NCBI RefSeq assembly: GCF_029227915.1 | Contig: NC_079875.1 | Coordinates: forward strand, 31,131,501 to 31,195,500 | DNA from: Hydractinia symbiolongicarpus | Lineage: Eukaryota; Cnidaria; Hydrozoa; Anthoathecata; Hydractiniidae | DNA length: 64,000 nucleotides | Direction of reading: 5' to 3' | Shown here: positions 1 to 11,199 of the stretch, one piece after another | Numbering within the stretch: the stretch's first letter is position 1 | Layout of the letters: each line of letters starts with the position of its first letter | Program-made: the position numbers and the translations under genes | Notes under the pieces: model-generated | Told to the model about the DNA's origin: nothing | The model's input: the letters and a program-made list of their open reading frames with translations, nothing else | The model's database searches: none

Positions 1-1660
1 ATTTATGACATTATAGGAAATGTACTTCATAGATATGATATAATTTTCAAGAACAACACCCGTGAACTGGAATAATTGACAATCTGATAAGAGCGTCTTT
101 TTGTCACTAAAAATTGCAGACAACATAAAATAAACAACGCTTGACGCGCAGACTGCAATCCACAAACATGTAATGTAGTAAGCAAGTAAAAATGGGATCG
201 AGGTTGCTCACAATCTGCATTATTCTATGATTATAAACGCTGAAACAAAAAATCTAAAAAATATATGTGCAAATAAGTATGTGCAACAAAAAAAAAGATA
301 AAAAAATATGAAATATAAATGGAAAATGTCCAAAAAAATCTAAGGCGTATAACAACCGTTACGTAAAAAGCGGAATACGCTAAAACTATATAATTGGTTT
401 ATCATTTCAGAAGTACGCCAGGGAAAAAGGAAAACCAAACGTTAAAAAAAATACGACCAACATTTTTCGTTAATTCATACACAATCAGCTATTCAATCTA
501 TTGCATACGGCTGCAATTCCAAAGTTATACTTAAAATATAACAAATTATAATTAGTAGCTGAAACACATAAAGGAGAAATATAAACATTTGAATCACTTG
601 GTATATTGTATATCTACTGAAATATTTCAATGCAAAATATTAAAAGAACAGACCCAAACTTATAATCAAGGTTTTAGGTTTGTGATAAGGACATCAACAC
701 TGAATCACACAGTCTGTAGTGTTAAAAACAGTAACAACGAAAAAATTACTTTTTACAGTTTATGTAAATTCTTCTCTAGGATATACACGCTGTTTTTATA
801 ACAATGGTGTGTTTTAGTGAACTTATTTGATAAATGCTATCCTCATTTTTCTCAATATGTTCTTAACATGACTATGGCCTGAAAACATATAATAATTTAA
901 TAAAGAAAAGTATGCTATAAGTTACTATAGCTAGTTAATGGCAATTCGGCTACATGTAACGGCCCATTGCTTGGACAAAAAAAAAGTTCAGTTCGTTTGA
1001 TATACAATAAAAAAAGTAAACTTCTAATCAATTTTGTGCGTCATACATTTTTTCATATTTAAAGACAATTCTGATATATATCACAACCAAATCCCGGTAT
1101 AGCTTACGGGAAATAGCAAAGCATGGTTTTCCTTTGTTACGTGGTGTCATTCGTAAAGAGTGAGCCAATGACATAAATTTTTAGGACTTACGTACAGGGC
1201 ACTTTGGTTACACTCATAAGCGCAAGAAATAAACACATAAAATTTGATACTTGTTACAAAAATACCAAACAATAGAACAGCCTCGATGTTGTTTGATGTT
1301 GTTTTTACAGGTAGCTTAGCTACTGTAAGTACATTTAGGATTAAACTAGCATTTATTACTTAATACTCAGTAAAATAGGTCAAGTTTGAATATTAAACTT
1401 TTTCGCTATAGCTAGCTAGACTAAGTATGAAAGGACAAGGCTGAGCTTTTTAACTGGGTTAAAAGTCAAATCTTAAAGAGGAAAATTACATCACATTTAA
1501 GATTTCTTCATAAAAAGCATCACAAACTTTTTTCATGTGGATTACTCTTATATTAACAAAAATTAAAAATTTGAAAATAAACTTTGGCGATTTTGTCATT
1601 CATTAGTTTTCAAATTTCTCGCTGGAAATTTTTAAGGTTTAAAACCCATGTCTCACAGTA
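1..1660. other. Gene-poor AT-rich stretch
   Basis: I see no supportable gene here. The longest open frame (about 589-801, plus strand, 70 codons) has no recognisable motif and reads like chance. The only structured item is a 34-base segment at 860-893 that recurs with one mismatch at 62317-62350 in the same orientation, so part of this stretch is an old dispersed repeat. Confidence 0.6.
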
Positions 1661-1679
1661 ACTTTTTCGTTCTTATCCT

Positions 1680-2110
1680 AGTCGATAAAGCCCGTGGAAA
1701 AATCCACTTACGCAGGATAACAGAGAAAAACAACAGTTATTTAAATTTTGCTGACATTAGTAGAGACCTGTAAAAACACATAAAAATTTTTCAGAAATAT
1801 GTATACCTGTTGCCTTCATCGTATAGATCTTGAAACGCTGATCAAGAAAATATATAGGATCGTGTACTTTTGACAAACGGATGCAGAAATATCGTGTACT
1901 TTTGACAAATGAATGCAGAGATATTAGGGTTTAAAAGTTTTTGATGACGTCATTAACCCGCCCATTCTGGATCGGATTAGGTGACGCAGGTTTGGAAAAC
2001 TTATCCAAATTGGTCTCAGGTAGTCCCTAGTGACCCACGCAGGAGATAACGTCAGTTGATTCCACCCGTTTCCAAGTTATTTAGCCTTGAATTTAAAAGT
2101 GCAATGCAAT
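1680..2110 (+). repeat. Diverged dispersed repeat, copy 1 (CRE-palindrome-rich)
   Basis: This block and the one at 2224-2770 share an ordered series of segments. They are a short hairpin (GTGGA-AAAA-TCCAC, near 1693 and 2238), a segment around GATCTTGAAACGCTGATC (1829 and 2523), a TGACGTCA-centred segment, and a block ending near GTTTCCAAGTTATTT. Order and orientation are conserved while bases have diverged and the copies differ by small insertions. It is most likely a non-autonomous repeat family duplicated locally. No coding capacity is convincing. Confidence 0.7.
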
Positions 2111-2223
2111 GGCTTCACTAATCTTAATATACTTTCCTTTGACGTCAATATTGCTTTAACGTTAAAGTTTGCTAATTTACAGAAGAATTTTATAGGCGAT
2201 GTTTTATAGTCTTTATATAGACT

Positions 2224-2770
2224 AGTCGATAAAGCCCGTGGAAAAATCCACTTTGGCAGGAGGACAATGTAAAAATTGGTTAGACTTTTTGCTGACGTCA
2301 GCAGTGCATATACAAAAACAAATTGACGAAATTCAGTTTATTCATTGCGTCTATTGTGTAGAGCTTAAACTGCTGATCAAGAAAATGTATATGATCATGT
2401 GCTTTTGATGAGCGGTTGATGAGATATAGGGGTTCAGAAATTTTGCTGACGTCAGCAATGGCACGTGAAAAGTACCAATTTTTTTTAGTTGTAAATCTGT
2501 ATACCTGTTCTTTCATCGTATAGATCTTGAAACGCTGATCAAGAATATGTATAGGATCATCTACTTTCGACAAAAGGTTGCAGAGATTTTAGGGATTAAA
2601 GCTTTTTTTGATGACGTCATCAACTCATTAATTCCGAAACGGATATGGGGAGCCAGGTTTGGGAAACTTACACAAATTGGTCCCAGGTGGTCCCCAGTTA
2701 CCCACGCGGTGAAAAACCATTGACGTCACCACCTCGTTTCCAAGTTATTTGGCCTCATGTGCCCTGTAAT
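2224..2770 (+). repeat. Diverged dispersed repeat, copy 2 (CRE-palindrome-rich)
   Basis: Second copy of the 1680-2110 repeat, with an internal partial duplication: the segment around the GCTGATCAAGAA motif occurs near 2371 and again near 2536. It contains 12-base perfect palindromes GCTGACGTCAGC at about 2291 and 2447 and GATGACGTCATC near 2611. The minus-strand open frame across 2298-2573 simply reads through this duplication and is not a gene. Confidence 0.7.
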
Positions 2771-2779
2771 GGCTTCATT

Positions 2780-4630
2780 ATTTTAATATAGGATATTAAC
2801 GCTAAAGTAGAGTTATTGACGTCGCGTTGTAACGTCATAAAACTTAACATATTAGACATGCATTTTTCGGCAACATCACAGACACACATAACTGGCGTAT
2901 TATTATATAGATTAATTTCAAACCGATTAGTCCTTGCAGTCATTTTGGTGTCAATGGTATGAAAAACTATGCTAAAACTATACTAAGTAAAAGTCCTATT
3001 ACTTCAATAAAAATGAAATAATGACTTGAAACTTAGTATTACATGTTTTTAGACCAGTTTGATGAAATGAACCCAAAAAAATTTTTACTACTATCCTGGT
3101 TTCTGAGTTCTTAATTTTGGCCATTTTTGGAGACGCAGATAAACTTTTTTGACAGCATATCAATTTTGACAAGCATGTGTACAGAAAACATTCTAAGTGA
3201 TTCTCAGGATTAAAAATAATTCAAACAGATAAAATGTGTCCCAGGTTTAGGACCAAATACCTTATATCCAGCTCAGAGAAAGTGAGAATGTGCTTCTAAA
3301 GCACAGTGCTGAATACTTAATCTAAATTTCATGCCGTATAAATACAAATACCTGGATCTGCAACACGTTTACTTTGCACTAATTGCCCAGTCTGGTGCCA
3401 CTCACAATTATATTTTGAATATCCACAGGAACTTCTTATGCAAAATAAAAAATGCTAAACAACTGTATTTGCTTTGTAGAAGTAACAATAGGCTTTATCT
3501 TTATCATAACTCCTGTGATTGTTGGTTTATGAAAAAGATATTATACCCCTACAAGCGCTCCACTGGATTTGTAAGACATTACACTAAGTGTCTTCCATGT
3601 GAAACAGTTTACACTTTATTAAGTCTTAACCTGAAGACTTTAGGTCTTCCCATTTCAAGCGAATATTACTTCTGGCTATACTTTCCCAAATTTTGTTATT
3701 TAATAAAAGAAAACCGAAAATCTACAAAATTATTTATATATGCAGAAATTTATTTATGAAACATAGGTTTCAGCTTGTCGTGGAAACATGTTTAACAACA
3801 TGCAATGTCTTTCATACCTAACTAGCTATATACTAAGTCTTGAATGTTCACTGTTATGGGAGGTCCAAATAACTACCTAGCTATTTTTATTAAAAATGAC
3901 AGAATGACTTTGCAGCTAGCTACATTAAAGTAATATATTTAGCTCTTGTACTTTATCACCTAATTATTTAATAACACATGTGCCCTGGAGTGCTGGCATG
4001 GTACTGGCTAGGTAGCTTAAAATCACAAAATAAATATTATCCAGATGTGACCACCCCTCATCATCAGACATCGGAAAGGCGTTTCTGTTCTTTTCTTCTC
4101 ATTGTGGGGTACCTCAAATTCTAGTAAATCCAATGAAAAAAAATTACTTAAGAATTCCTCTTCTTTCCCTTGCACTACTCATCGCATTTCTTTGCACGCC
4201 TTTAGTTTCAAGCCGCAATCTTTCAGCCGCGTCTCGGTCATACGTTTCAGCGCTAGCCGAAATGACGGACAACGTCGAGGAATTTAGGTAATTTCGAAAA
4301 AAATGTGGTTCTGCCTTATGATTTTCAGATATTTGCTGCTGATAACAGCATATTTTGGCCCTCGGGTGCCACACCTCCGTATATATAGGAGTTAATTATC
4401 TTTAAAACAAACTATTAAGTTTAGACATTTTCTTTTACTTCTCAGTAGATAACTTGCTAGCGTTCTCCTAATAAAACTCTAATCAGTTTTTTACTTTGAA
4501 TACAAAACTTCGTTTCATCCCAAAGAAAACGAATTGAAGATCTATGTGATGTTAAATCATCGCACGTTAGAAATATTTCTAAACAACAACACCAACTTCG
4601 TTCGACAACAACACAACAGTTTTGTTTTTT
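2780..4630. other. Gene-poor stretch with one unassigned ORF (3331-3759)
   Basis: A plus-strand open frame of 142 codons at 3331-3759 is Tyr/Leu/Cys-rich. Near its middle it has C-x-C and H-x3-C spacing (CDCWF, then VRHYTKCLPC) that could be a decayed zinc-binding segment. I do not recognise the family, and composition alone could produce it. From 3760 to 4630 I see nothing coding; the last part would be the 3' non-coding region of the DIRS element lying on the minus strand. Confidence 0.35.
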
Positions 4631-4635
4631 AAATT

Positions 4636-5607
4636 TCAGATTCGAATTACATTCACATTCGAATCCGATAGGTGGATATATCGTGTATAGCAGTCGCTAG
4701 ACCATCTCCCAATGACTTTAATAGCTGAATCCGGAATGTCACATGACGCTGCTGCAGAAGCACCCCCAATGCGAAAACTATGTGTATTAAGATCAACGTG
4801 AAGTGGCAAAGTAATTTTTAGGAATGAGGACACATATTTTCTGGTAACAAAGTTGCCACAATATAAAACAAACAATGGACCTGGCATTTTATCACGAAGG
4901 AGAAGATAATTTTCTAAAGCGGCTACTGGACAGAGCTCACCACCAATACGAGATAAGCGAATTTTGAAACCCATTCGAAGTGGATCAATTTTGGAACACT
5001 TTATATTAACAGTAGCTATGTTACAGTCCGAGTCTATAACGATATCTGTGGCCATGAGATTTACAGAGGCATCAAATGTTTTAACTGATGGTGACACATA
5101 CTCAGAAACGCGAAGAAGACCGAAGAACGCAAGTAGGATGAGGGCACGCCACATTAGTGTATCTATAGGCGTAAACCTTGATTGGCCAACAAATCGCAGC
5201 ATATCCCGCAAATGAACAGGGGTGATTGGTAGACGTCTTAAACGTTGATATAGGTGTGATCTGCGAATACCATGCACGACATAGTAGAGGCGACGCATTG
5301 TATAAAATTGTGTGGAGAAGCAAAGAACCACACTTTGATATTGAATCGCGGATAAATACACTTTAATAGTATTATATGTAACGCGGCGAGCTAGAAAGGT
5401 AACATAAAGTAGCAAGGTGCGCTCAACTGCAGGATATGGTGCGATATGTAGGCTTTTGCAGAAACGAACGTAACTACGGTGGCCAGATAAATAAGTTTGT
5501 CTGGTATTTAGAGCGAGGGCAGCAGTAAAGTAACACCTCAGTTCATCTTCAAGACTTCCAACACTGATTAAGGTAGTGCAGAGGGTTCTGCTAGTGCCTC
5601 TGGACAC
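4636..5607 (-). CDS. DIRS-type tyrosine recombinase
   Basis: An uninterrupted 323-codon frame. It would catalyse integration of the circular cDNA intermediate by a 3'-phosphotyrosine mechanism in the nucleus. The N-terminal ~110 residues resemble a SAM-like core-binding domain (ALNTRQTYLSGHRSYVRF). The catalytic half shows the first Arg in FFGLLRVSEYV (about residue 168), the H-x-x-R box in THSFRIGGASAAA (about 276-280), the conserved Trp in IGRWSS (about 301) and the nucleophile Tyr in YTRYI (about 308-311). The R-H-R-Y set is therefore complete. The start overlaps the end of RNase H by about 40 bases in a different frame, as expected for DIRS elements. It is the best-preserved protein of the retroelements in this window. 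The native product may be expressed by frameshifting, so the initiator Met is uncertain. Confidence 0.88.
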   Translation of the reverse strand: MSRGTSRTLCTTLISVGSLEDELRCYFTAALALNTRQTYLSGHRSYVRFCKSLHIAPYPAVERTLLLYVTFLARRVTYNTIKVYLSAIQYQSVVLCFSTQFYTMRRLYYVVHGIRRSHLYQRLRRLPITPVHLRDMLRFVGQSRFTPIDTLMWRALILLAFFGLLRVSEYVSPSVKTFDASVNLMATDIVIDSDCNIATVNIKCSKIDPLRMGFKIRLSRIGGELCPVAALENYLLLRDKMPGPLFVLYCGNFVTRKYVSSFLKITLPLHVDLNTHSFRIGGASAAASCDIPDSAIKVIGRWSSDCYTRYIHLSDSNVNVIRI

Positions 5608-6041
5608 TTGGTCTTGAATAGCTGCACCTGTAGACGAGAAAGAAGATCTGCATAGACGTTATACTGGCCCTCAATATGACGTAACAGCAAGTTTATGTTT
5701 TGTGCCAGAAAGAAAAACAATTTTCTGACTAAATTCATGATGTGTGGGCATTTACAGGAGCCGCTATGCCATATCTGAACCACAGCCAGGTTATCTGTGA
5801 AAGTTATAATTTCTTTTTCAACACCCCAACAAAAAACAGCCACAACGATTGCGAGTAACTCATAATAGGAGATGCCATGCTGCAAGCCATGACCTAACCC
5901 CAGTGAAAACCATTTCCCACCATAAAATCCACCGAACCCAATGCCGTATGCATCAGTAAACAACTGAAGGGACGATGAATAGAGAGTTTTTGTGTGAAAA
6001 TTGCTATCCCGTTCCACGTTGAAAGAAAAGCCCACCACCAC
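5568..6041 (-). CDS. DIRS RNase H domain
   Basis: RNase H that would degrade the RNA strand during reverse transcription. The carboxylates appear in order: LFTDAYGIGFGG (Asp), ISYYELLAIVVAV (Glu), ITFTDNLAVVQIW (Asp), and NVYADLLSRLQV (last Asp). The domain is continuous over about 157 codons but is separated by a frameshift from the linker that follows RT, which is read at 6187-5894 in another frame (SLIGSLSF through WWWAFLSTWNGIAIF). The Trp-rich linker between RT and RH is typical of DIRS and related elements. Downstream it runs into the tyrosine recombinase in an overlapping frame. Confidence 0.8.
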   Translation of the reverse strand: MVVGFSFNVERDSNFHTKTLYSSSLQLFTDAYGIGFGGFYGGKWFSLGLGHGLQHGISYYELLAIVVAVFCWGVEKEIITFTDNLAVVQIWHSGSCKCPHIMNLVRKLFFFLAQNINLLLRHIEGQYNVYADLLSRLQVQLFKTKCPEALAEPSALP

Positions 6042-6616
6042 TCAATGTCCTTCCTAGATTCGGATTTGATTGTAATGTGGTGATTTAAGTGTTTAACCGT
6101 AGATGCCAGACTGATCAAGCGGCGTAGGAAGATACAGCCACATTTTACCACTTTACAGGAGAATGAAAGTGAACCTATGAGAGACAAAAGCTCCCTCTTC
6201 TTGCATTTTTACTTGGCTAGCCACCCTTTTAAAGTGACTATCAAAGCATCAAACTTATCTTTAGGCAAACGTATCACAAAATTAACTGTGTCAATTTCTA
6301 TGCCCAGATAGGTTATAACCTGAGATGGACCCACTATTTTATCCTGTGCAAGGGGAACGCCAATAACCTTAAACACATTCTTGATAAGGTCAACTAAATA
6401 CTGCCAATCATGTTTTTGTAACCCCACAGTAATGAAATTGTCAAGATAATGCAGTAACTCCTCGATCATTGCTACAAAATGTAAGATATAGTCTAATAAA
6501 TCTGCAAAAGTATTAAATATGCAAGGTGAAGAGCGTCCACCAAATGGTAAAACTACATCAAAAAAATACCTTCCTTGCCACTTATTGTAGATCCACTCGC
6601 ACGGACGTGGGGGTTC
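5894..6616 (-). pseudogene. DIRS reverse transcriptase, truncated and frameshifted
   Basis: The minus strand from 6616 reads an RT palm segment: KWQGRYFFDVVLPFG, then GRSSPCIFNTFADLL, then HYLDNFITVG, then YLGIEIDTVNF and the thumb-like end LKGWLAK with a stop at 6209. Reading continues after a frameshift at 6187-5894 into the RT-RH connection. Everything upstream, including the first catalytic Asp, is missing because an LTR begins at 6617. The catalytic box reads YLDN instead of the usual YLDD: the codon at about 6440 is AAT. That suggests an inactive or unusual enzyme. Assigned to DIRS from linkage to RH and YR. Confidence 0.82.
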
Positions 6617-7060
6617 TGTTCACAACACACACAACACAGTTTTGATGATGATCGTGTAATGTAATGTTCAAACTAATAATACTAAAATGATTACGAAGAT
6701 TAACTAACCTAAAGGCCCGACAAACACTGAAAGGGCAAAGACACACACAAAACCTGCAAAAACCAAAAAGAGACAAACAAGAAAAACACGAAAAACCTAC
6801 CAGCTGGCCAAGAGTGTGCGCTGGAATAGTGAGCCAGTGAGAAAAATTGAAACTTGATTGATTCGACTACTTCATAGTCAACTAGTGACTGAACGAAAAA
6901 CGAGAAAAAACGTAGGCCTTATATAGAAAAAAAAATTATATAAAAACTAGTTTGACAAGATACAGAAACAATGCTACATAAAACGCTATTCACTAAAAAC
7001 ATGAGTTAAATACACAAGGGATGAATATTGCTTTTTTACGTAATCGTCGATCACTTTACA
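6617..7060 (-). mobile_element. 3' LTR of the BEL/Pao element
   Basis: On the minus strand the BEL coding region is followed by a purine-rich tract GGCGGGAG (7061-7068), then a segment that starts TGTAAAGTGATC and ends GTTGTGAACA, giving TG...CA ends about 444 bases apart. Inside is a TATATAAGG box near 6925 followed by a CT-rich leader. These are the expected 3' LTR features: polypurine tract, TG/CA termini, promoter. The inner DIRS RT begins immediately after the LTR end. The matching 5' LTR was not found near 10.7-11.2 kb, so the element appears truncated or rearranged on that side. Confidence 0.72.
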
Positions 7061-7092
7061 CTCCCGCCAAAAAGCAAATCATTTTCCAGAGT

Positions 7093-9990
7093 TCAGGGAG
7101 ATAAGTCAATTTTCAATGCCATTTCACCAAGTTCTTTCATAGTGTCACTATCGTTGACGTGGTGCATGATGATTAACGAACGAACAGCACGGGTAGTGTC
7201 TCTGAATACGTTTTCGTTTTGATTACGATATCTAATTGTAGCCTTATGTGCCACACCATCACGACCAAATTCGAGATGTTTGACGAATCCATATCTATAG
7301 AAATTAGAAATGACCGAGTCATTTTTGGTGAACAAGTTGATATCACCAACGTTGATTTTGTCGGATGCAAACCACTTGTGTTGATACATGAGTTTTAGCA
7401 CATAAACGAGCAGCCAAATCTCAAACCATGAGTTAAAGATGTCCTTGTTTTCTTTGATGATTTTCGTTGGACTTGCGCAAGTTATGGTAACAGATGGACA
7501 GCGACTGTTGTTTCGTCCCAGCAATAATCGATTTGGAGTTATCAAGTCGAGACAATCAAAGTCTCCCACAATATTTCCAACTGCTAACGGCAGCTTGTTG
7601 ATTTGGCATTGGAAGAGGACAACGTTTCCCATTGGAGAATCGATAAACAATGGTTGTGCGCTGATTTTTCGATTGAGTTGTTGATTTCTCGGATCTTTCT
7701 TTCGACTTTACCATGCATTGAATGTCCTTGCACTGGACATAACTCGAATTCGACACGAGATTGCTTCATCAGGTTTGATTTGATGTCAAGGAAATCAAGT
7801 CGCATTTCCTTGCAAGCCTTGATAAGTTGACTTCCTTCGTCGCAAAGAAGTCGTTTTGGATACCCATGATCACAAGAAAACCCATTGAATGAGAGGTAAA
7901 TGATGTCGTGCCATAGTCCTCCATGACCTTGATTTTGACGGCTGATGTGGAGCAGCAGCAGAATACAACCAGCCAAATCTTGACTGTTTTCCGCTTATGA
8001 TGAGGTGTGTAACATTAATATGGTCCAGAGTACTGGTGCTATGGTGATGTTGCATCTTGATACTGGACCCATAGCGATGTCGACAGTTCGTTTGACCAAG
8101 AACTTGCAGCCGATGACACGAATTTTTAATCGATTTAATGAGAATTCTTCTTTGATGACGTGGGCTTTCTTGAGGACGTAACGAAGAGTAGATTCGATAC
8201 CGGCATGGTTGACTTCAGGGTGATTCCAATGAATATCAAGGATGATGCTGTGTCCAATTGGTGACCTTCTGTCCACAACTGGAACACAAAAGGAAGTTGA
8301 GGATAGGTCTTTCATTGATTTGGTGAATCGTCCAACAATCGATACTTCATCATCAGCAAGGATTCGACCAGTGTACATCAGGATTCCATTGTTGCTGATT
8401 TGTGTGATGTTTTCGTATTTCGACTTTGGAAGAAAGTGAACAATCTCCTCTGTTGCTTTTCTGAAGTAGTAGTTTTCAGCAGATTTGATTTCGTGGTCAC
8501 TGATGATGATATACGGTAACTTGTGGAATGGTTGATCTCAAGTCTTGTTTTTCGTACGATTTAGCAAAATACGCACATACTTGAAGACGAACGCCATGAT
8601 GCGAATGATTGTGGTAAATCTGTGACGATTGGGATCTAAAAGATGTTTTGAAAATGTATACCTTTCGGATGTATCTTGGAAAGAATCGATGTGATAGATC
8701 CATTGGTGTCCATTGATCCAAGCTGATGATTGGTCGATGTCTTTGAATGTGACTCCTTTCGTTATAAAAAGATCTGCAAGGTTTTGATTTGATGGGATGT
8801 AGAACCAATCTTCCTTTTCCGAAAAACGTCGAATCTCCAATACACGACTTCTGACCCATTTTTCAACGTTTTTTCGTCATTGTTGATCCAATACAACGCT
8901 ATCTGGCTGTCTGTCAGTTTAATTGATGATTTGTGTAGGTTCTTCAACGATCACCTTACGATTTCACTGGTGTGAGTATTGACGAGAGATGCAAACAGTT
9001 CTTCTCGAGGTAGTCCTTTGGTAGATCTTGGTTCTTGCAAAAATGAGTTGTGATGAAAATTGTTGATTTGACTGATGGAAACGGGCATAGATGGCAATAC
9101 AAATCAGGGATTGAGAAGCATCTCCAAAATCAATGGTGTTGACATCTAAGCAGGTAGCATCCGGTTCGTCAGGAATCTTGTCATCCCAGTCGAGCTGTCG
9201 AGTCGTGAGTTCATGAAGGTCGAGTTTGAGACTTGCAATGATTGGAACAATTCGTCCGGTGAGGTCGAAAATTTCAGTGACTTTTGAAGCGCAATGTCGT
9301 TTTGTCAATCTTTCAGGAATGATGTTGGCGGTTTTAGTCGGTTTCTTACCTCTGCATTTCTTTGAGAAGTTTATTTCAGAGATATTGATTGAAAGCTCAT
9401 CTGATTTCGGGTACCATGTCATTCCTCCAACACCAATTGTAATTCCGTCGTCTGATAGATTTTCCGGTGAATGTGATCCAGAAAATGTGAAGCTTTTAAG
9501 ATTAAAGTTGCCATGACTCAGAACGAATTCGATTTCATTGATGTGCTTCAGCGGTAGTCAATTCTCCAGTTATGCAGTCATCAACGTATACGTCATTTTG
9601 GATGATTTGATCGACTGGAGGGTATTGATCCTTGAATGATGATGTAATTGCTCGAAGGCCATGTTCGGACTGGTTGCCACTTGGTTTAATCCCGTATATC
9701 AACGTTTCGATGACTTTTTCAAGTGGAATTTTGCTTAGGTCGAGATTTTCTTCCCATATGTAGCGTTGGTAACACCAGTGGTTTTCATGGAGTCTGATGG
9801 TGTTGTACATCTTTTGAATGTCAGTATGGATGCCGATTGGATGAGTTGACCAACGAATGAGCACTTCTTGGAGCTTGTTAAGGTTGTTGCGACCTTTAGC
9901 CAATAAATCGTTAGGGCTAAAGCCAGTTGATGTTGGATGCGAGCCATCGAAGACGATTCGACAAGGGGTAGTGACTCATGATGCCTTCCA
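7093..9990 (-). pseudogene. BEL/Pao retrotransposon pol, multiply frameshifted
   Basis: Minus-strand domains from N to C: RT (CRIVFDGSHPTSTGFSPNDL near 9980, TDIQKMYNTIRL, GIKPSGNQSEHGLR, catalytic NDVYVDDC near 9590); the Pao-specific region (9422-8964: FDLTGRIVPIIASLKLDL, RQLDWDDK); RNase H end (LTDSQIALYWINN, 8890; YIPSNQNLADLF, 8790); integrase zinc-binding region (HWNHPEVNHAGIESTL, about 8230); integrase core (YPKRLLCDEGSQL and HGKVERKIREI, 7870-7690); and a C-terminal DUF5641-like domain (7420-7093: VAHKATIRYRNQNENVFR, TRAVRSLI). RT-RH-IN order with DUF5641 is the BEL/Pao signature. At least five frame changes divide it, so no functional polyprotein is possible. It reads into its own 3' LTR at 7060. 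Confidence 0.88.
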
Positions 9991-10002
9991 GATGACTCCT
10001 CA

Positions 10003-11043
10003 AGGGATAAAATTTTGTATAGGTGCATCACGAAGCATTGATTGTTGTTTTTGAAGATAAATGTTCAGGTTAGACTCAGAAAAAAGTTTTTCCTTGTAGA
10101 TTTGACGTTCATCGATTTCTTTATTCAAAGTCTCAGTGTATTTTGATTTAAGCGAATTTAAATGTTCATACCGTTCAAGAAGGTTGTTGACTGCTTCTTG
10201 GATGTCTGGGTTGGTGGAGTCTGATGAAAAGATGGATTCGATTCTTTTTGAAATTTCCTTCACAAAATTGATGCTTGATGAGAGGTTTGACTTCATTTGC
10301 ATTAGTTCGTCATTAGTGCATTTCTTTGGTTGACGTGAAAATTCCTTGATGAGTTCCTTAATGGAATTATCAGAGTCTTAGATTGAGAAAAGAAGTGATT
10401 TTTCCTTACGATTGAGTGCATCAATCTCTTGCTTCGTCTGGACGATCTGGAATTGAAGTTTGTAACTGTTGGCTTCCTTGATCATCGATAGAGCTGTCAC
10501 AAGAGCTTGTGTCAAACCTTTGTCTGGATCTCTCTGATCGAAAAAAAAGGAAAACTGCTGAGTCTTTGCAAAAGTTGCAAGTTCATTTTTCAGGTATGAC
10601 TTGATTTCATCAGCAAATTCTTTTCGGTTAAAATTTATAATTGCGGTTTTTCGGCGTCTCAGTTTAAGGGAAGACAGTTTCCGTTATTTCTTTCCCACTG
10701 CCACCCCAATACCTGGACTGCTTTCAAGAATTGATGAAGCATTGGGACCTTCGCCCTGATAATTTTTTATGGGCGTTACAGTCTACGTATCCTTTTTCTC
10801 TTCGTCATTGCTACTTATCACTTCCTCTGGTATAGCATTATTTCCTAGGGCATTAAAATCAACAAGGTTGTTCGAAACAACAGCAGGTTCCTTTTCCGTA
10901 TTCACTGGATGCGCGTGGTCTTTATTGGCGCTCTCCATAATGCTTATAGCAAGGTCTCTAGCTGATTTTCTTTGAACAGGCAGGTCGCGACTTGAGGCAA
11001 GTAGGAGAAGGGTCTCTTTTACCAACTGTACCCATTGTTCCAA
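10003..11043 (-). pseudogene. Gag-like coiled-coil region upstream of BEL pol, with stops
   Basis: The minus-strand frame that carries BEL RT continues upstream without a frame change through 10302 and on to about 10685. It is interrupted by stops at about 10000, 9979, 10378 and 10685. The translation is highly charged and helical (for example NNLLERYEHLNSLKSKY and EFADEIKSYLKNELATF), suggesting a coiled-coil Gag-type N-terminus. Beyond the 10685 stop the same frame continues through a stop near 10780 into an 87-codon segment (11043-10783, starting MEQWVQLVKETLLLLASS). No protease or CCHC zinc knuckle is visible between this and RT, so part of gag/protease has probably been deleted. Whether the most upstream segment belongs to BEL or to an adjacent element is unclear. 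Confidence 0.5.
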
Positions 11044-11199
11044 GGAAAATTCACAGAACAGGTGTTTTGCTTACGTTTCGTAGTCTTCTGTTGCTGCTTT
11101 GGAGCGATAATGAAAAACTTGAGTCGAACAAAACCTTTAGCAAATCTGATGAAGAGTTCAGAGTTCAGCTCACTCTTCTCTGGAAACTTAAAAATTAGC

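Larger units (their letters stand above)
4636..6616 (-). mobile_element. DIRS-like retrotransposon, 5'-truncated
   Basis: On the minus strand the order is RT C-terminal half (6616-6209), RNase H (about 6041-5568), tyrosine recombinase (5607-4636). This RT-RH-YR order, with YR overlapping RH in another frame, defines DIRS-order elements, which use a tyrosine recombinase instead of a DDE integrase. The element starts abruptly inside RT at the outer edge of a BEL/Pao LTR (6617), which suggests the BEL element inserted into it or that recombination removed its 5' part. I could not identify the terminal inverted repeats expected of this order. Confidence 0.85.

Noticed and set aside
7439-7830. Plus-strand frames across 7.4-7.8 kb
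   Set aside because: Antisense to the BEL/Pao integrase and DUF5641 coding region.
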